This document shows, piece by piece, positions 25,739 through 34,455 of a stretch of DNA of 38,412 bases. The stretch covers positions 1-38,412 of the forward strand of contig NZ_CVRT01000073.1 of assembly GCF_001261915.1 (NCBI RefSeq), read 5' to 3'. The position numbers were made by a program, and so were the translations under genes. The stretch's first letter is position 1; every line of letters starts with the position of its first letter. The notes beneath the pieces are model-generated. The model had not been told where the DNA came from and made no database searches. It worked only from the letters and a program-made list of their open reading frames with translations. The stretch is from Halorubrum sp. SD626R (lineage in GTDB: Archaea; Halobacteriota; Halobacteria; Halobacteriales; Haloferacaceae).

Positions 25739-25795
25739 CGACCGGTGCGGCCGGGCGCAGCCGTCGACGAGCGGGCGGCGCTCCTGTCCCCGCCC

Positions 25796-26896
25796 TCAGT
25801 CTGCAGGGATGACCGACTCGTCGTCGTCGAGGGCGGGCCGCCCCACCCACCGGTCGAACGCGAGCGGCCCGGAGCCGAGCGTGAAGACGGCGGAGGCCAT
25901 GCCGAACAGCGCGACGTGCGCGAGCACGGGGTCGTCCGGGAGCCCGAACAGCGTCGTCGTGAACAGCACGAACGAGAGCGCGGCCGCGCCCCGGGTGAAG
26001 AAGCCGAAGATCAGCGCCAGCCCCACCGCGATCTCGGTCACGCCGGCGCCGACGACCCACAGCCCGGGGTCGACGGGGACGACCGACGTGAGGTCGTACT
26101 TCTCGACGACCTGTAGCGCGCTGCCCGGGTCCGCGAGCTTCTGGATCAGCCCGAGGTAGACGAACGAGACGCCCATCCCGACCCGGAGCACCGTCGGGAC
26201 GTACCGCCGCAGTGGCGCGGCCGACCCGTCGAGGAACGCCTTCAGGTGGTGGACGGGGTCGATCCGGCCGTAGTACGACCCCGGCGTGCTCGCGACCTCC
26301 AGCAGCATGTCGTCGGCGCTCGGCCGCCCGCCGCCGAGGATCGCCAGCGCGACGAGTATCGGGACGTACTCCACCGCCAGGACGACGAGGGAGTCGACGG
26401 CGAGGAACACCCACGCGTACGTCAGCAGCCCGACCGCCGAGACGATCCGCGTCGCGAGTCCGAAGAGGAGACAGAAGCCGAGCCCGATGAACAGCACCCG
26501 GAGGAGCGGGCTCGCCCCGGGATCGAACGAGAGCGTCGGCGCGAACAGGTACCCCTGGAAGCCGGCGCCGACGAGGGGGAGTCCGACGGCGAGCCGCAGC
26601 ATCCACGGGACGAGGTCGCCGTAGCCGGCGAGCTTCTCGCGGAGGACCACGACGTCGACGATCGTCGGGCGCACCCACAGGTAGGCGGCGAGCCCGGCGA
26701 CCGCGAGGAGGCCGGACCCCGCGAACAGCGCCGCGTTGAACGGGTCGGAGAGCACCTCGGCGGTGAACGCGACCGCGTCGAGCGGATCGCCGGAGCCCTC
26801 GGTGACGTAGTCGACGTGGGCCGCGACCGGTCGCGCGACGAGCGTCGCGAGCAGGGCGAGCGCGGCGGCGGCGACCGATCGAGAGCGGACGGACAT
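25796..26896 (-). CDS. DoxX-family membrane protein, two hydrophobic halves
   Basis: 366 residues. A Sec-type signal, roughly residues 1-26 ending VARPVAAHVDY, precedes a lumenal/extracellular stretch and about eight membrane segments. The C-terminal half (about 235-350) is DoxX-like: VPTVLRVGMGVSFVYLGLIQ and VGAGVTEIAVGLALIFGFF. The first half has a similar hydrophobic layout with LRLAVGLPLVGAGFQGYLF, suggesting an internal duplication of the DoxX unit. A good aggagg ribosome-binding site lies just before the ATG. DoxX proteins have been tied to quinone redox chemistry and oxidative stress, but no specific reaction is supported here. It ends 90 bases before pgi. Confidence 0.8.
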   Translation of the reverse strand: MSVRSRSVAAAALALLATLVARPVAAHVDYVTEGSGDPLDAVAFTAEVLSDPFNAALFAGSGLLAVAGLAAYLWVRPTIVDVVVLREKLAGYGDLVPWMLRLAVGLPLVGAGFQGYLFAPTLSFDPGASPLLRVLFIGLGFCLLFGLATRIVSAVGLLTYAWVFLAVDSLVVLAVEYVPILVALAILGGGRPSADDMLLEVASTPGSYYGRIDPVHHLKAFLDGSAAPLRRYVPTVLRVGMGVSFVYLGLIQKLADPGSALQVVEKYDLTSVVPVDPGLWVVGAGVTEIAVGLALIFGFFTRGAAALSFVLFTTTLFGLPDDPVLAHVALFGMASAVFTLGSGPLAFDRWVGRPALDDDESVIPAD

Positions 26897-27049
26897 GCCT
26901 CCTCCTACGGGCCGGACGCACCTAACGGTATTTCTTCACGGACGTTCGAGAGCGACCTCGAAACGGGTGATGTCGCGAGAACCGGAGGAGACGAGAAGAG
27001 CGAAGCGCGAGCGGGAGGAAGGACGGGCCTCGCGAGACCGACTCCGCCC

Positions 27050-27607
27050 CTACGGCGCGCGGGCGACGACCGCGAACGTCTCCGTGCGCGTCGACGCGGA
27101 GTCGACCTCGAACCCGGCCGCCTCCAGCGCCGCGACCGCGTCGTCGGCGGCGAACCGCTCGTCGGTCGGGGGCCCCTGCGCGCCGTCGCCGTCGGCGGTC
27201 CAGTCGAAGGTGACGAGCGGGCCGCCGGACCGGACGACGCGCGCGAGCTCCGCGACCGCCGCGTCGCTCGCGAACTCGTGGTACGTCATCGTCGAGACGG
27301 CGCCGTCGAGCTCGCCGTCCGCGAACGGGAGGTCGGCCACGTCGCTCGCGACGAGCTCGACGTTCTCCGGCACGCCTTTCTCCCGGTACCGGTCGTGCAT
27401 CTCCGGCTGCAGGTCGACGCCGTACACGGTCTCGACGTGCGGGGCGAGGTCGTCGGTGTAAAACCCCGTGCCGCTGCCGAGGTCGGCGACGACGTCGGCG
27501 CCCGCGGCCGCGAGCGGGCCGATCAGCTCCTCGGCCGACACCCAGCGGTAGCGGTCGGGACGCTCCAGCTCCGCCGCCCGGTCGACGTCGAACGTGTGGA
27601 AGCCCAT
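27050..27607 (-). CDS. Class I SAM-dependent methyltransferase
   Basis: 185 residues. Motif I is VVADLGSGTGFYTDDLAP (the nucleotide loop at about 42-48), motif II VETVYGVDLQPEMHD, motif III region LVASDVADLPFADGELD and motif IV VSTMTYHEF, followed by RVVRSGGPLVTFDW. This is the UbiE/Methyltransf_11 arrangement for small-molecule methyl transfer using S-adenosylmethionine. The protein is shorter than UbiE and the acceptor is unknown. It begins MGFHTFDVDRAAELERPDRY, a haloarchaeal pattern. It lies 75 bases after the class V aminotransferase on the same strand and may belong to the same transcription unit as thioredoxin. Confidence 0.88.
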   Translation of the reverse strand: MGFHTFDVDRAAELERPDRYRWVSAEELIGPLAAAGADVVADLGSGTGFYTDDLAPHVETVYGVDLQPEMHDRYREKGVPENVELVASDVADLPFADGELDGAVSTMTYHEFASDAAVAELARVVRSGGPLVTFDWTADGDGAQGPPTDERFAADDAVAALEAAGFEVDSASTRTETFAVVARAP

Positions 27608-27682
27608 GGGCGGTCTCGGGCGGGGAGCGTCAAAACGGGTCCGGTCGACGAGGACCGCGGCGGGGCGAGACCGTCTCCGCGC

Positions 27683-28873
27683 TCACCACTCCTCGGCGAG
27701 CGCGTCGACCAGCCGGTCGACCTCGGCCTCGGTCGAGACGGCGTGGATCGAGGCGCGGACCGCCTCCGGGTGCGGCAGCGAGCGGACGACGATCCCCCGC
27801 TCCCCGAGGCGCTCGACGGTCGCCTCGGGGTCGTCGATGTCGACCGTGACGAGCCCGCTCTCGAACTCGCGGGGGCTCAGGAGTCGGTCCTCCGGAATCC
27901 CTTCCTTGAACCGGTCGGTGAGCGCCTCGATCCGGGACTCGATCGCGTCGACGCCCACCGCGTCGACCGCGTCGAGCGCCTCGGCGAGGCCGACGTGGGC
28001 GGCCGCGGTCGTCGTCCCGACCTCCAGCCGCGGCGCGCCCGTCTTGTACTCGATCTCGTCGGCGTCGGGGTCCTCGACGCCGCGGTAGCCGACGGCGCGC
28101 GGCGCCAGGCCGGCGGCCGCGTCGCGGTCGACGTAGAGGAAGCCGGCGCCCCACGGGCCGAGCGTCCACTTGTGGCCCGCGGCGGCGACGGCGTCCGCGC
28201 CCCACGCCGACACGTCGAGCGGGACCTGCCCGGGTGACTGGACGGCGTCGACGAGCGTGAATGCGCCCGAGTCGTTCGCGGTCTCCACGAGGTCGGCGAT
28301 GGGGAGCCGCGTCCCGTGCGTCCACGTGATCGCGCTGAAGCAGACGAGGCGCGCGTCGGCGACCGCCGCGGCGTACGCGTCGCGGTCGACCCGGCCCTCC
28401 TCCGTTTCGAGCACGCGGACCTCGACGCCCTCGCGTTCGAGCCGCTTCCACGGGAGGATCCCGGCCGGGTGTTCCAGGTCGGTCCGGACGACGACGTCGC
28501 CGGGCTCCCAGTCGATCGCGCCCGCGATCCGGGTGATCCCGTCGGTCGTGCTCTCCGTGAGGGCGATCTCGTCGGCGTCGGCGCCGACGAACGCGGCGAT
28601 CCGCTCGCGCACGTCCTCGTACGTCTCGAACGCGTGACCGTAGGGGTCGGTCGTCGCCGAGCCGTACTCGTGGTCGGCGATGAACTCGGACGCGGCCTCG
28701 ACGACATACTCCGGGCTCGGGCCGTGCGCGCCGAAATTGAAGTACGCCGCCTCCCCCAGCGCCGGCACGTCCGCGCGCAGCTCGCGGGGCGTCATCTGGC
28801 CTCGGTCGGCCACCCCGTCTCGCGCGGTCGCCGCGCCCGGAGACCTCGCCGCGTCGCCGTCGCGGTCGGCCAT
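27683..28873 (-). CDS. Class V aminotransferase-fold PLP enzyme (cysteine desulfurase-like family)
   Basis: 396 residues from the ATG at 28873, which directly follows the thioredoxin stop codon (TGAATG). The family similarity starts at MTPRELRADVPALGEA, so the ATG at 28795 (370 residues) is a real alternative. FNFGAHGPSP, TESTTDGITRIA, DLEHPAGILPWKRL, LVDAVQSPGQVPLDV and the PLP-lysine loop AAGHKWTLGPWG (Lys235) define a fold-type I class V enzyme. Relatives include cysteine desulfurases, isopenicillin-N epimerase-like proteins and selenocysteine lyases. No catalytic Cys loop of a classical SufS/IscS is evident, so I do not assign the reaction. Coupling to thioredoxin hints at sulfur or redox chemistry. 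Confidence 0.85.
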   Translation of the reverse strand: MADRDGDAARSPGAATARDGVADRGQMTPRELRADVPALGEAAYFNFGAHGPSPEYVVEAASEFIADHEYGSATTDPYGHAFETYEDVRERIAAFVGADADEIALTESTTDGITRIAGAIDWEPGDVVVRTDLEHPAGILPWKRLEREGVEVRVLETEEGRVDRDAYAAAVADARLVCFSAITWTHGTRLPIADLVETANDSGAFTLVDAVQSPGQVPLDVSAWGADAVAAAGHKWTLGPWGAGFLYVDRDAAAGLAPRAVGYRGVEDPDADEIEYKTGAPRLEVGTTTAAAHVGLAEALDAVDAVGVDAIESRIEALTDRFKEGIPEDRLLSPREFESGLVTVDIDDPEATVERLGERGIVVRSLPHPEAVRASIHAVSTEAEVDRLVDALAEEW

Positions 28874-29215
28874 TCAGGCGGCGTGCTCCGCGACCGCGGC
28901 CGTCAGGTCGTCCTCGCTCTGCGCGCCGACCATGCGGTCGACGAGTTCGCCGCCGGCGAACACCAGCAGCGTCGGGATGCTCTGGACACCGTACTCGGCC
29001 GCGAGCGACTGGTGGACGTCGACGTCGACCTTCACGACGGCGGCGTCGCTCTCCGCGGCGACCGCCTCGACGGCGGGCTCCATCATCTGACAGGGGCCGC
29101 ACCAGTCGGCGTGGAAGTCGACGAGCACCACGTCGTGCTCGGCGACGAGGTCGTCGAAGTCGTCGGCGTCGGACAGCTGGATCGGTTCCGCGGGAACGGG
29201 TTCGGTCGAACTCAT
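28874..29215 (-). CDS. trxA: Thioredoxin
   Basis: 113 residues. The redox motif is HADWCGPCQMMEPAVEA with Cys39 and Cys42, followed by the KVDVDVHQSLAAEYGVQ segment and the cis-proline YGVQSIPTLLVF. These are all canonical thioredoxin features. An N-terminal tail of about 15 residues is acidic. It reduces protein disulfides in the cytoplasm using a thioredoxin reductase that is not in the window. The ATG at 29215 is fixed by a TATA box; the in-frame ATG further upstream lies inside the promoter. The class V aminotransferase starts directly after its stop. Confidence 0.95.
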   Translation of the reverse strand: MSSTEPVPAEPIQLSDADDFDDLVAEHDVVLVDFHADWCGPCQMMEPAVEAVAAESDAAVVKVDVDVHQSLAAEYGVQSIPTLLVFAGGELVDRMVGAQSEDDLTAAVAEHAA

Positions 29216-29239
29216 GGTCACCCCTACGCTCCCGACGCT

Positions 29240-29247
29240 GATAATAG
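29240..29247 (-). promoter_or_regulatory. TATA-like box of trxA
   Basis: The minus strand reads gctattat, about 25-32 bases before the ATG at 29215, and supports a leaderless trxA-aminotransferase transcript. Confidence 0.5.
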
Positions 29248-29335
29248 CTTTGGGCGAACCACACAATACCGTGTGGACGGCTGTCACTGGCGCCCGCGAC
29301 GCTCGGCGGAGTCGCGGACGGGCCGGCGGCGACCG

Positions 29336-29953
29336 CTACTCGCGGGGCTCCTCGTCGGCGTATCGATCCGGCAGGTACGGCGTCAACGCCGCCGGTACGA
29401 GCGGGATGACGAGGGCGGCGAGCTCCGCGAGGTGCCGGCGGAGGGCGGTGTACGCGGCGGCGACGAGCAGCGTCCCGACCACGACCAGCCGGAGGGCCCC
29501 GCCAGTCAGGGCGAGGAGCGGGAGCGCCAGCCCGACGGCGAGCGCGAGGTCCTCGGGAGCGCCGTCGTATCTCACGCCGGGACGCGGCGCGACCCACCGC
29601 TTCCGGTAGTGGTCGTACACCGCGCGGTCGGAGTTCCCCTCCCACGGCCGCAGCTCCAGCCCGCCGCCGTGCACGTCCGAGACGCTGTGGAGCGCTGCGC
29701 CGAGCAGGAACAGCGCCGCGGCGACGGTGACCGCCGAGGGCGCCGCGAGGGCGACGACGAGGGCGATCCCCGCGAGTGCGGAGTAGTAGACGGGGTAGTG
29801 GAGGGCCCGCCGATGCCCCGTGTACATGTCGAGGTCGGGAAACAGCCCGCCGAGGAAGCCCGCGACGAATCCCACGGTCGCCAGCTCCGGCGCGACGCGC
29901 ACGAGGGGCGCGGCGAGGAGCATCCCGGCGAGCACGTGGGTCGGCAGCATCAT
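29336..29953 (-). CDS. DUF457/YdjM-type membrane-bound metal-dependent hydrolase
   Basis: 205 residues, starting MMLPTHVLAGMLLAAPL, with about five hydrophobic segments. The family's His/Asp residues are present: PTHVLAG at the start, LGGLFPDLDMYTGHRRALHY with two Asp and two His, and ALHSVSDVHGGGLELRPW. These are expected to bind a metal at the membrane surface, as in YdjM/YfhO-like LexA-regulated hydrolases. The substrate is unknown. It diverges from the aminotransferase at 30060 and ends about 120 bases before the trxA start. It has no close functional neighbours. Confidence 0.83.
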   Translation of the reverse strand: MMLPTHVLAGMLLAAPLVRVAPELATVGFVAGFLGGLFPDLDMYTGHRRALHYPVYYSALAGIALVVALAAPSAVTVAAALFLLGAALHSVSDVHGGGLELRPWEGNSDRAVYDHYRKRWVAPRPGVRYDGAPEDLALAVGLALPLLALTGGALRLVVVGTLLVAAAYTALRRHLAELAALVIPLVPAALTPYLPDRYADEEPRE

Positions 29954-30059
29954 CGTGGCGGGACGAACGCGACAACGCGGTATTAACGTGTCGGGAGGCG
30001 GCCCGGTCTGCGGATCACCCGGGCGACAGGGTTGTTACCTCCCGCCCCGAGTATCAGAC

Positions 30060-31178
30060 ATGCTCATGACGCCGGGACCGACCGCGGTCCCCGACCCCGT
30101 CCGCGAGGCGATGAGCCGCGAACTGATCAACCCCGACGTGGACCCCGAGTTCGGCCGGATCTACGACCGGCTCACCGACCGACTGGCGACGGTGTACGAG
30201 GTCCGACCGGGTGAGAGCGGCGGGGGCGACGAGCTGGAAGGGAGCGACGAGGGCGACGCGCCCTCCCGCGACGTCGTCGTCCCCGGCGGCGAGGGAATCC
30301 TCGGGCTGGAGGCCGCGATCGCCTCGCTCGTCGAGCCCGGCACCGAGGTCCTCTGCCTCTCGAACGGGCTCTACGGCGACGGCTTCGCCGACTTCGTCGA
30401 GTCGTACGGGGGCGAGGCGACCCTCGTCTCGGCCGACTACGACGACTCCCTCCCGCTCGCGGCGCTGGAGTCGGTCCTCGCCGACGGGAACGCCGACTTC
30501 GAGGTGGCGACCCTCGTCCACTGCGAGACGCCCACCGGGACGCTCAACGACATCAGCCCCGCGCTCGACCTCTTGGAGGAGGCCGACGGCGATATCCTCA
30601 CCGTCGTCGACGCGGTCTCCTCGCTCGGCGGGGTGAGGGTGCCGACCGAGCGGATCGACGTCTGTCTCGGGGCGTCTCAGAAGTGCTTCAGCGCGCCGCC
30701 GGGGCTCACCACGGCCGCGATCAGCGACCGCGCGTGGGCCGCGATGGAGGACAGGGATCCGCACTCGCTGTACACGAACTTCCTCCCGTGGCGCGACACG
30801 TCGGCGGGGTTCCCGTACACCCACCTGACGACCGAGGTCGTCGCGCTCGATACGGCGCTCGGGCTGTGGCTGGACGAGGGGCTCGACGCGGTCCGGGAGC
30901 GACACCGTGCGGCCGCGGCGCGGTGTCGCGAGCGCGGGGCCGAACTGGGGCTGGAGCCGTACCCGGAGCCCGAGCGAAGTTCGCCGACGGTGACGGCCTT
31001 CGAGGTTCCGGGACGGGCCGAGGCGCTGCAGGAGCGACTGCGCGAGGAGCGCGACGTGCTCGTCGCGACGGGGCTCGGGGAGCTGTCGGACGATATTCTG
31101 CGCGTCGGACACATGGGGCACGCCGCCCGGGTCGAGCGCGTGGACGAGACGATGGACGCGCTGGCAGACGTGTTGTAA
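30060..31178 (+). CDS. Alanine-glyoxylate-type aminotransferase (class V PLP enzyme)
   Basis: 372 residues starting MLMTPGPTAVPDPVREAMS, the standard opening of the serine-pyruvate/alanine-glyoxylate aminotransferase group. Further motifs: VVPGGEGILGLEAAIASL, VHCETPTGTLNDI, TVVDAVSSLGGV and the PLP-lysine loop CLGASQKCFSAPPGL with Lys208, plus a late LRVGHMGHA. It should move an amino group between alanine or serine and glyoxylate or a related keto acid; 2-aminoethylphosphonate or phosphoserine relatives are less likely. An acidic G/E/D insert sits at about residues 52-72. It diverges from the DUF457 gene. A 462-base gap with a dispersed repeat follows. Confidence 0.9.
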   Translation: MLMTPGPTAVPDPVREAMSRELINPDVDPEFGRIYDRLTDRLATVYEVRPGESGGGDELEGSDEGDAPSRDVVVPGGEGILGLEAAIASLVEPGTEVLCLSNGLYGDGFADFVESYGGEATLVSADYDDSLPLAALESVLADGNADFEVATLVHCETPTGTLNDISPALDLLEEADGDILTVVDAVSSLGGVRVPTERIDVCLGASQKCFSAPPGLTTAAISDRAWAAMEDRDPHSLYTNFLPWRDTSAGFPYTHLTTEVVALDTALGLWLDEGLDAVRERHRAAAARCRERGAELGLEPYPEPERSSPTVTAFEVPGRAEALQERLREERDVLVATGLGELSDDILRVGHMGHAARVERVDETMDALADVL

Positions 31179-31284
31179 CTCACAGACGGATCGGTGGCCG
31201 CTGTCGATAACCGTCTCGCGGATCGATCGTATTCAGTCGACGGCGGCGGCGTAATGTCGATTCTCGTTCGCAGTTCGGTTTTTC

Positions 31285-31294
31285 ATTTATAAAT
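31285..31294 (+). promoter_or_regulatory. Palindromic TATA box in front of repeat copy C
   Basis: atttataaat is a perfect 10-base palindrome and the strongest TATA-like sequence in the window. No start codon or gene follows at the right distance; instead the conserved repeat block caaagccccagcc begins about 25 bases downstream. Confidence 0.5.
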
Positions 31295-31315
31295 AGCCGC
31301 CAATGCGGTGAACAG

Positions 31316-31600
31316 GGTCAAAGCCCCAGCCCCTTTGAGTCCCACCCAATCGCGACCGCACCGCCGGAAGACGGTCCTGCTCGCTCACTGCGTTCGCTGC
31401 GCGGGCTGCGACTTCCGTGCTCTCGCTCGCTCCCTTCGGTCGCTCACGAGACCGCAGCCTCACGCCTCCCCAGCCCCGTCGGTGGTCCTCCGCGTTGCTC
31501 CGGACCACCGACTCCCTCGCGCGTGCTGACTCGCGCTCGCCTTCGGCGACCGCTCGCAGGCACGCGCCGCCCGGAAAACCGGTTGAGCGTCATCGCCGGC
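31316..31600 (+). repeat. Dispersed intergenic repeat, copy C
   Basis: This fills most of the 462-base gap before cofD and contains no credible gene. It opens gtcaaagccccagcccctt, shares cctcacgcctccccagcc (31459-31476) and gactccctcgc (31510-31520) with copy A, and contains a 9-base-arm hairpin (31480-31488 with 31502-31510). Runs of tcgctcact and gttcgct in the middle resemble copy A as well. The order of shared blocks is the same in both copies but the spacing and the hairpin sequences differ. Confidence 0.65.
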
Positions 31601-31640
31601 GGAGGCGAGGATACAAATCCGCCCGCCGCCTTGCCCGCGT

Positions 31641-32660
31641 ATGGTCACGTTCCTCGCCGGCGGCACGGGGACGCCGAAGCTCCTCGACGGCGCGACCCGC
31701 GTCTGGGACCCCGAGGAGGTGGCGGTCGTCGCAAACACGGGCGACGACGTCGAGCTCGGCGGCCACCTCGTCTGCCCCGACGTCGACACCGTGCTGTTCG
31801 CCGGCGGCGGCGTCCTCGACCGCGAGACGTGGTGGGGGATCGCCGACGACACGACCGAGACGCACGCGGAGCTGCGCCGGCTCGCGGAAGAGGTCGGACT
31901 CGGCACGGCCCCGCGATACCTCGACGCCGAGGCGCAGACGGGCGGGCGCGAGATCGCGCGGTGGCGACGGTTCTCGGGCGTCGGCGAGTTCATGGAGATC
32001 GGCGACCGCGACCGCGCGGTCCACGTCACGCGCACGAGCCTGCTCGACGAGGGGAAATCGCTCACCGAGGTCGTTCGGACGCTCGCCGACGCCTTCGGGC
32101 TCGACGTCGACCTCCTCCCGATGTCCGACGACCCGGTCGCGACGCTGATCCACACCGCGGCGGGCGAGACGATTCACTTCCAGGAGTACTGGGTCGCCCG
32201 CCGGGGCGAGCCGGCGGTCGCCGACGTGGAGTTCCGCGGCGCAGACGACGCCGAGCCGACGGCGGCGGTGCGCGACGCCCTCGCCGAGCCCGTCGTGATC
32301 GGTCCGTCGAACCCCGTGACGAGCGTCGGCCCGATGCTGGCGCTGCCGGGGTTCGAGGCGGCGCTGGAGGCGACCCCCGTGGTCGCGGTCTCGCCGTTCG
32401 TCGGCGACGAGGTCTTCTCGGGGCCCGCGGCCGACCTGATGGCCGGCGTCGGCCGCGACCCGTCGACCGCGGGCGTCGCCGCGGCGTACCCGTTCGCGGA
32501 CGCGTTCGTCCTCGACGAGGACGACCCGACCGACCTCCCGGAGCGTCACGTCGAGCGCACCGACGCCCGCATCGACGGCGCGGACGACGCGGAGCGCGTC
32601 GCCAGGGCCTGCGAGCGCGCGCTGGCGTCGTTGACGACCGATCCGGAGGTGGCCGAGTGA
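31641..32660 (+). CDS. cofD: 2-phospho-L-lactate transferase (F420 synthesis)
   Basis: 339 residues starting [17 protein letters not shown], whose Gly-rich loop binds the nucleotide part of the donor. Further CofD family features are [40 protein letters not shown] and [15 protein letters not shown]. It joins a phospho-lactyl (or phosphoenolpyruvyl) group to the deazaflavin Fo, making coenzyme F420-0 or its dehydro form. It is the first gene of a four-gene unit; the next start overlaps its stop (GTGA). A TATA box is not obvious directly upstream, where the dispersed repeat ends. Confidence 0.95.
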   Translation: MVTFLAGGTGTPKLLDGATRVWDPEEVAVVANTGDDVELGGHLVCPDVDTVLFAGGGVLDRETWWGIADDTTETHAELRRLAEEVGLGTAPRYLDAEAQTGGREIARWRRFSGVGEFMEIGDRDRAVHVTRTSLLDEGKSLTEVVRTLADAFGLDVDLLPMSDDPVATLIHTAAGETIHFQEYWVARRGEPAVADVEFRGADDAEPTAAVRDALAEPVVIGPSNPVTSVGPMLALPGFEAALEATPVVAVSPFVGDEVFSGPAADLMAGVGRDPSTAGVAAAYPFADAFVLDEDDPTDLPERHVERTDARIDGADDAERVARACERALASLTTDPEVAE

Positions 32661-33487
32661 CGGCGGACGGAGACGGGGGACCGGCGCCATTCCTCGTCGC
32701 CGCCAGCCTCAGCGGCGCGGCCGACGCCGACTGGGCGCGCGCCGCGGCCCCGCACGTCGACGCCGCGGTGCTCGGCGGGATCGCGCTCGACCCGGCGAGC
32801 CGGGCCGCGGCGCGAGATCTCGTCGCTCGGGAGCGTTCGGAGTTCCTCCCCGTCGACCCCCTCGCGTGGATCGACCGGCAGTTCGACGCGCTCGCCGACG
32901 CGCCCCTTCGCCCCGGCGTCAACGTCCGGAGCGCGACCATCGACCCGGTGCACGAGGCGGCCGCCGTCTGCGCCGCCCGTGACGCGGTCTGTGAAATCAA
33001 CGCCCACTGCCGACAGCCCGAACTGCGAGCGGTCGGCTGCGGCGAGTCCCTCCTCCGCGACCGCGACCGGCTGACCGACTACGTCGCCGCCGCGGCCGGG
33101 ACCGGCGCGACGACGAGCGTGAAGGTGCGCGCGGCGGTCCCCGGCGTCGACCTCGTCGCCGTCGCGGACGCGGTCGCCGACGCGGGGGCCGACTGGCTCC
33201 ACGTCGACGCGATGGACGCGGAGGGCGTCGTCGCCGATCTGACGCCCGGCAACGACGCTTCGACCGGTGCGGGCTCCCGTGCCGACCTCACCGTGATCGC
33301 CAACAACGGCGTCCGGGGCCGGGGGACCGTCGCCGAGTACGCCGCGCACGGGGCCGACGCCGTCAGCGTCGGGCGGCCGACGGAGCGCCCGCCCGCCCTC
33401 GCCCGCGTCGCCGAGGCGGTGTGCGCGTGGCGCGAGGGAGAGCTGCCGGCGGGCGGGTCGAGGCGCGGGCGGGGGGCGTCACCGTGA
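32657..33487 (+). CDS. Dus-like archaeal TIM-barrel protein
   Basis: 276 residues from a GTG overlapping the cofD stop. It resembles tRNA-dihydrouridine synthases and the nifR3-related archaeal TIM-barrel group. The Cys of the Dus N-x-G-C-P motif is kept as Cys118 in [11 protein letters not shown], but Gly and Pro are not; [14 protein letters not shown] holds the FMN-contact Lys, and [13 protein letters not shown] with [10 protein letters not shown] forms the phosphate-binding end of the barrel. The C-terminal tRNA-binding helical domain of true Dus enzymes is missing. It may therefore be an FMN oxidoreductase acting on a small molecule. Its place between cofD and the CitG-like gene suggests cofactor chemistry. 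Confidence 0.75.
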   Translation: MTADGDGGPAPFLVAASLSGAADADWARAAAPHVDAAVLGGIALDPASRAAARDLVARERSEFLPVDPLAWIDRQFDALADAPLRPGVNVRSATIDPVHEAAAVCAARDAVCEINAHCRQPELRAVGCGESLLRDRDRLTDYVAAAAGTGATTSVKVRAAVPGVDLVAVADAVADAGADWLHVDAMDAEGVVADLTPGNDASTGAGSRADLTVIANNGVRGRGTVAEYAAHGADAVSVGRPTERPPALARVAEAVCAWREGELPAGGSRRGRGASP

Positions 33488-34455
33488 CCGCCGCCGAGTC
33501 TCGCGCCCGCGACCCGGTCGACGACGCGACCCTCGCGCTCCTGCTCGAAGTCGCCGGGACCCCCAAGCCCGGGAACGTCGATCGACGCCGCGACCTCGAC
33601 GACCTCCGGTTCGAGGCGTTCCTCGGCGGGGCGGTCGGCGCCCGCGAGGGGCTCGAACTGGCCGCGGACCCAGCGGCGTCCGTCGGCGACGCCTTCGAAC
33701 GCGCGGTCGCCGGGATGGCCGACCGGGCCGGGACGAACACGCAGCTCGGCTGTCTGCTCCTGCTCGTCCCGCTTGTCCGCGCGACGGTCGCGCGCCAGGA
33801 CGGACCCCAGAGCGACCTCGGGCCCGACGCCGTCGACCGCGTGACTCGCGACACGACCGTCGCCGACGCGGTCGCGTTCTACCGCGCGTTCGAGCGCGTC
33901 GACGTCGCGGTCGCGGACCCGCCGGCGGGCGCGGCCGACCTCGACGTGCGCCGCGGGAGCGACGCGGCGCCGACGCTCCGCGAGCGCGGGCTGACGCTGC
34001 GCGACGTGCTGGCGGTCTCGGCCGATCCCGACGATCCGGACCGCGTCCCCGACCGCAACGCGCGGGAGTGGGCCGAGGGGTTCCCGCGGACCTTCCGCGC
34101 GGCCGAGTGGATCCGGACCGACACGGGACCGCTGACCGACCGCGCGGCCCGGGCGTTCCTCGGACTCCTCGCCGCCGAGCCCGACACGCTGGTGGCCGCG
34201 ACCCGCGGCCCCGAGACGGCCCGCGAGGCGAGCGCCCGAGCCGCCGCGCTGCTCGGTGGTGACGGCGCGGCTGCCGCCGGGCTCACCGGCGTCGACGCGA
34301 TCGACACCGACGCGGTCCACGGGGCCGATCTCGTCGCCGCGGAGGAGTTGGCGGCTTCGTTCGTCGACGAGGGTGTCAACCCCGGGACGACCGCGGACCT
34401 CACCTGCGCGGCTCTGTACGTCGCGCTCCGGCGCGGCGCGGAGGTGGCGCCGTGA
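33484..34455 (+). CDS. CitG/MdcB-like triphosphoribosyl-dephospho-CoA synthase family protein
   Basis: 323 residues from a GTG overlapping the previous stop codon (GTGA). The family opening LALLLEVAGTPKPGNVDRRR is clear, followed by DLRFEAFLGGAVGAREGLEL, TNTQLGCLLLLVPLV and a late FVDEGVNPGTTADLTCAAL that mirrors the CitG active-site end. Bacterial CitG makes the prosthetic-group precursor of citrate lyase from ATP and dephospho-CoA. No citrate lyase genes are present, and archaeal members probably make or use a different ribosyl-linked cofactor. The middle (about 95-200) carries an Asp/Arg-rich insert. It is coupled on both sides in the cofD operon. Confidence 0.82.
   Translation: MTAAESRARDPVDDATLALLLEVAGTPKPGNVDRRRDLDDLRFEAFLGGAVGAREGLELAADPAASVGDAFERAVAGMADRAGTNTQLGCLLLLVPLVRATVARQDGPQSDLGPDAVDRVTRDTTVADAVAFYRAFERVDVAVADPPAGAADLDVRRGSDAAPTLRERGLTLRDVLAVSADPDDPDRVPDRNAREWAEGFPRTFRAAEWIRTDTGPLTDRAARAFLGLLAAEPDTLVAATRGPETAREASARAAALLGGDGAAAAGLTGVDAIDTDAVHGADLVAAEELAASFVDEGVNPGTTADLTCAALYVALRRGAEVAP

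Noticed and set aside
26897..27049. Small gene between the DoxX protein and the methyltransferase
   Set aside because: The open frames there are Arg/Glu-rich with no start context or motif; the AT-rich part is the DoxX promoter.
31444..31640. Coding sequence in the gap before cofD
   Set aside because: Long frames exist on both strands, but they follow the dispersed repeat and give Arg/Ser-rich, domain-free proteins.
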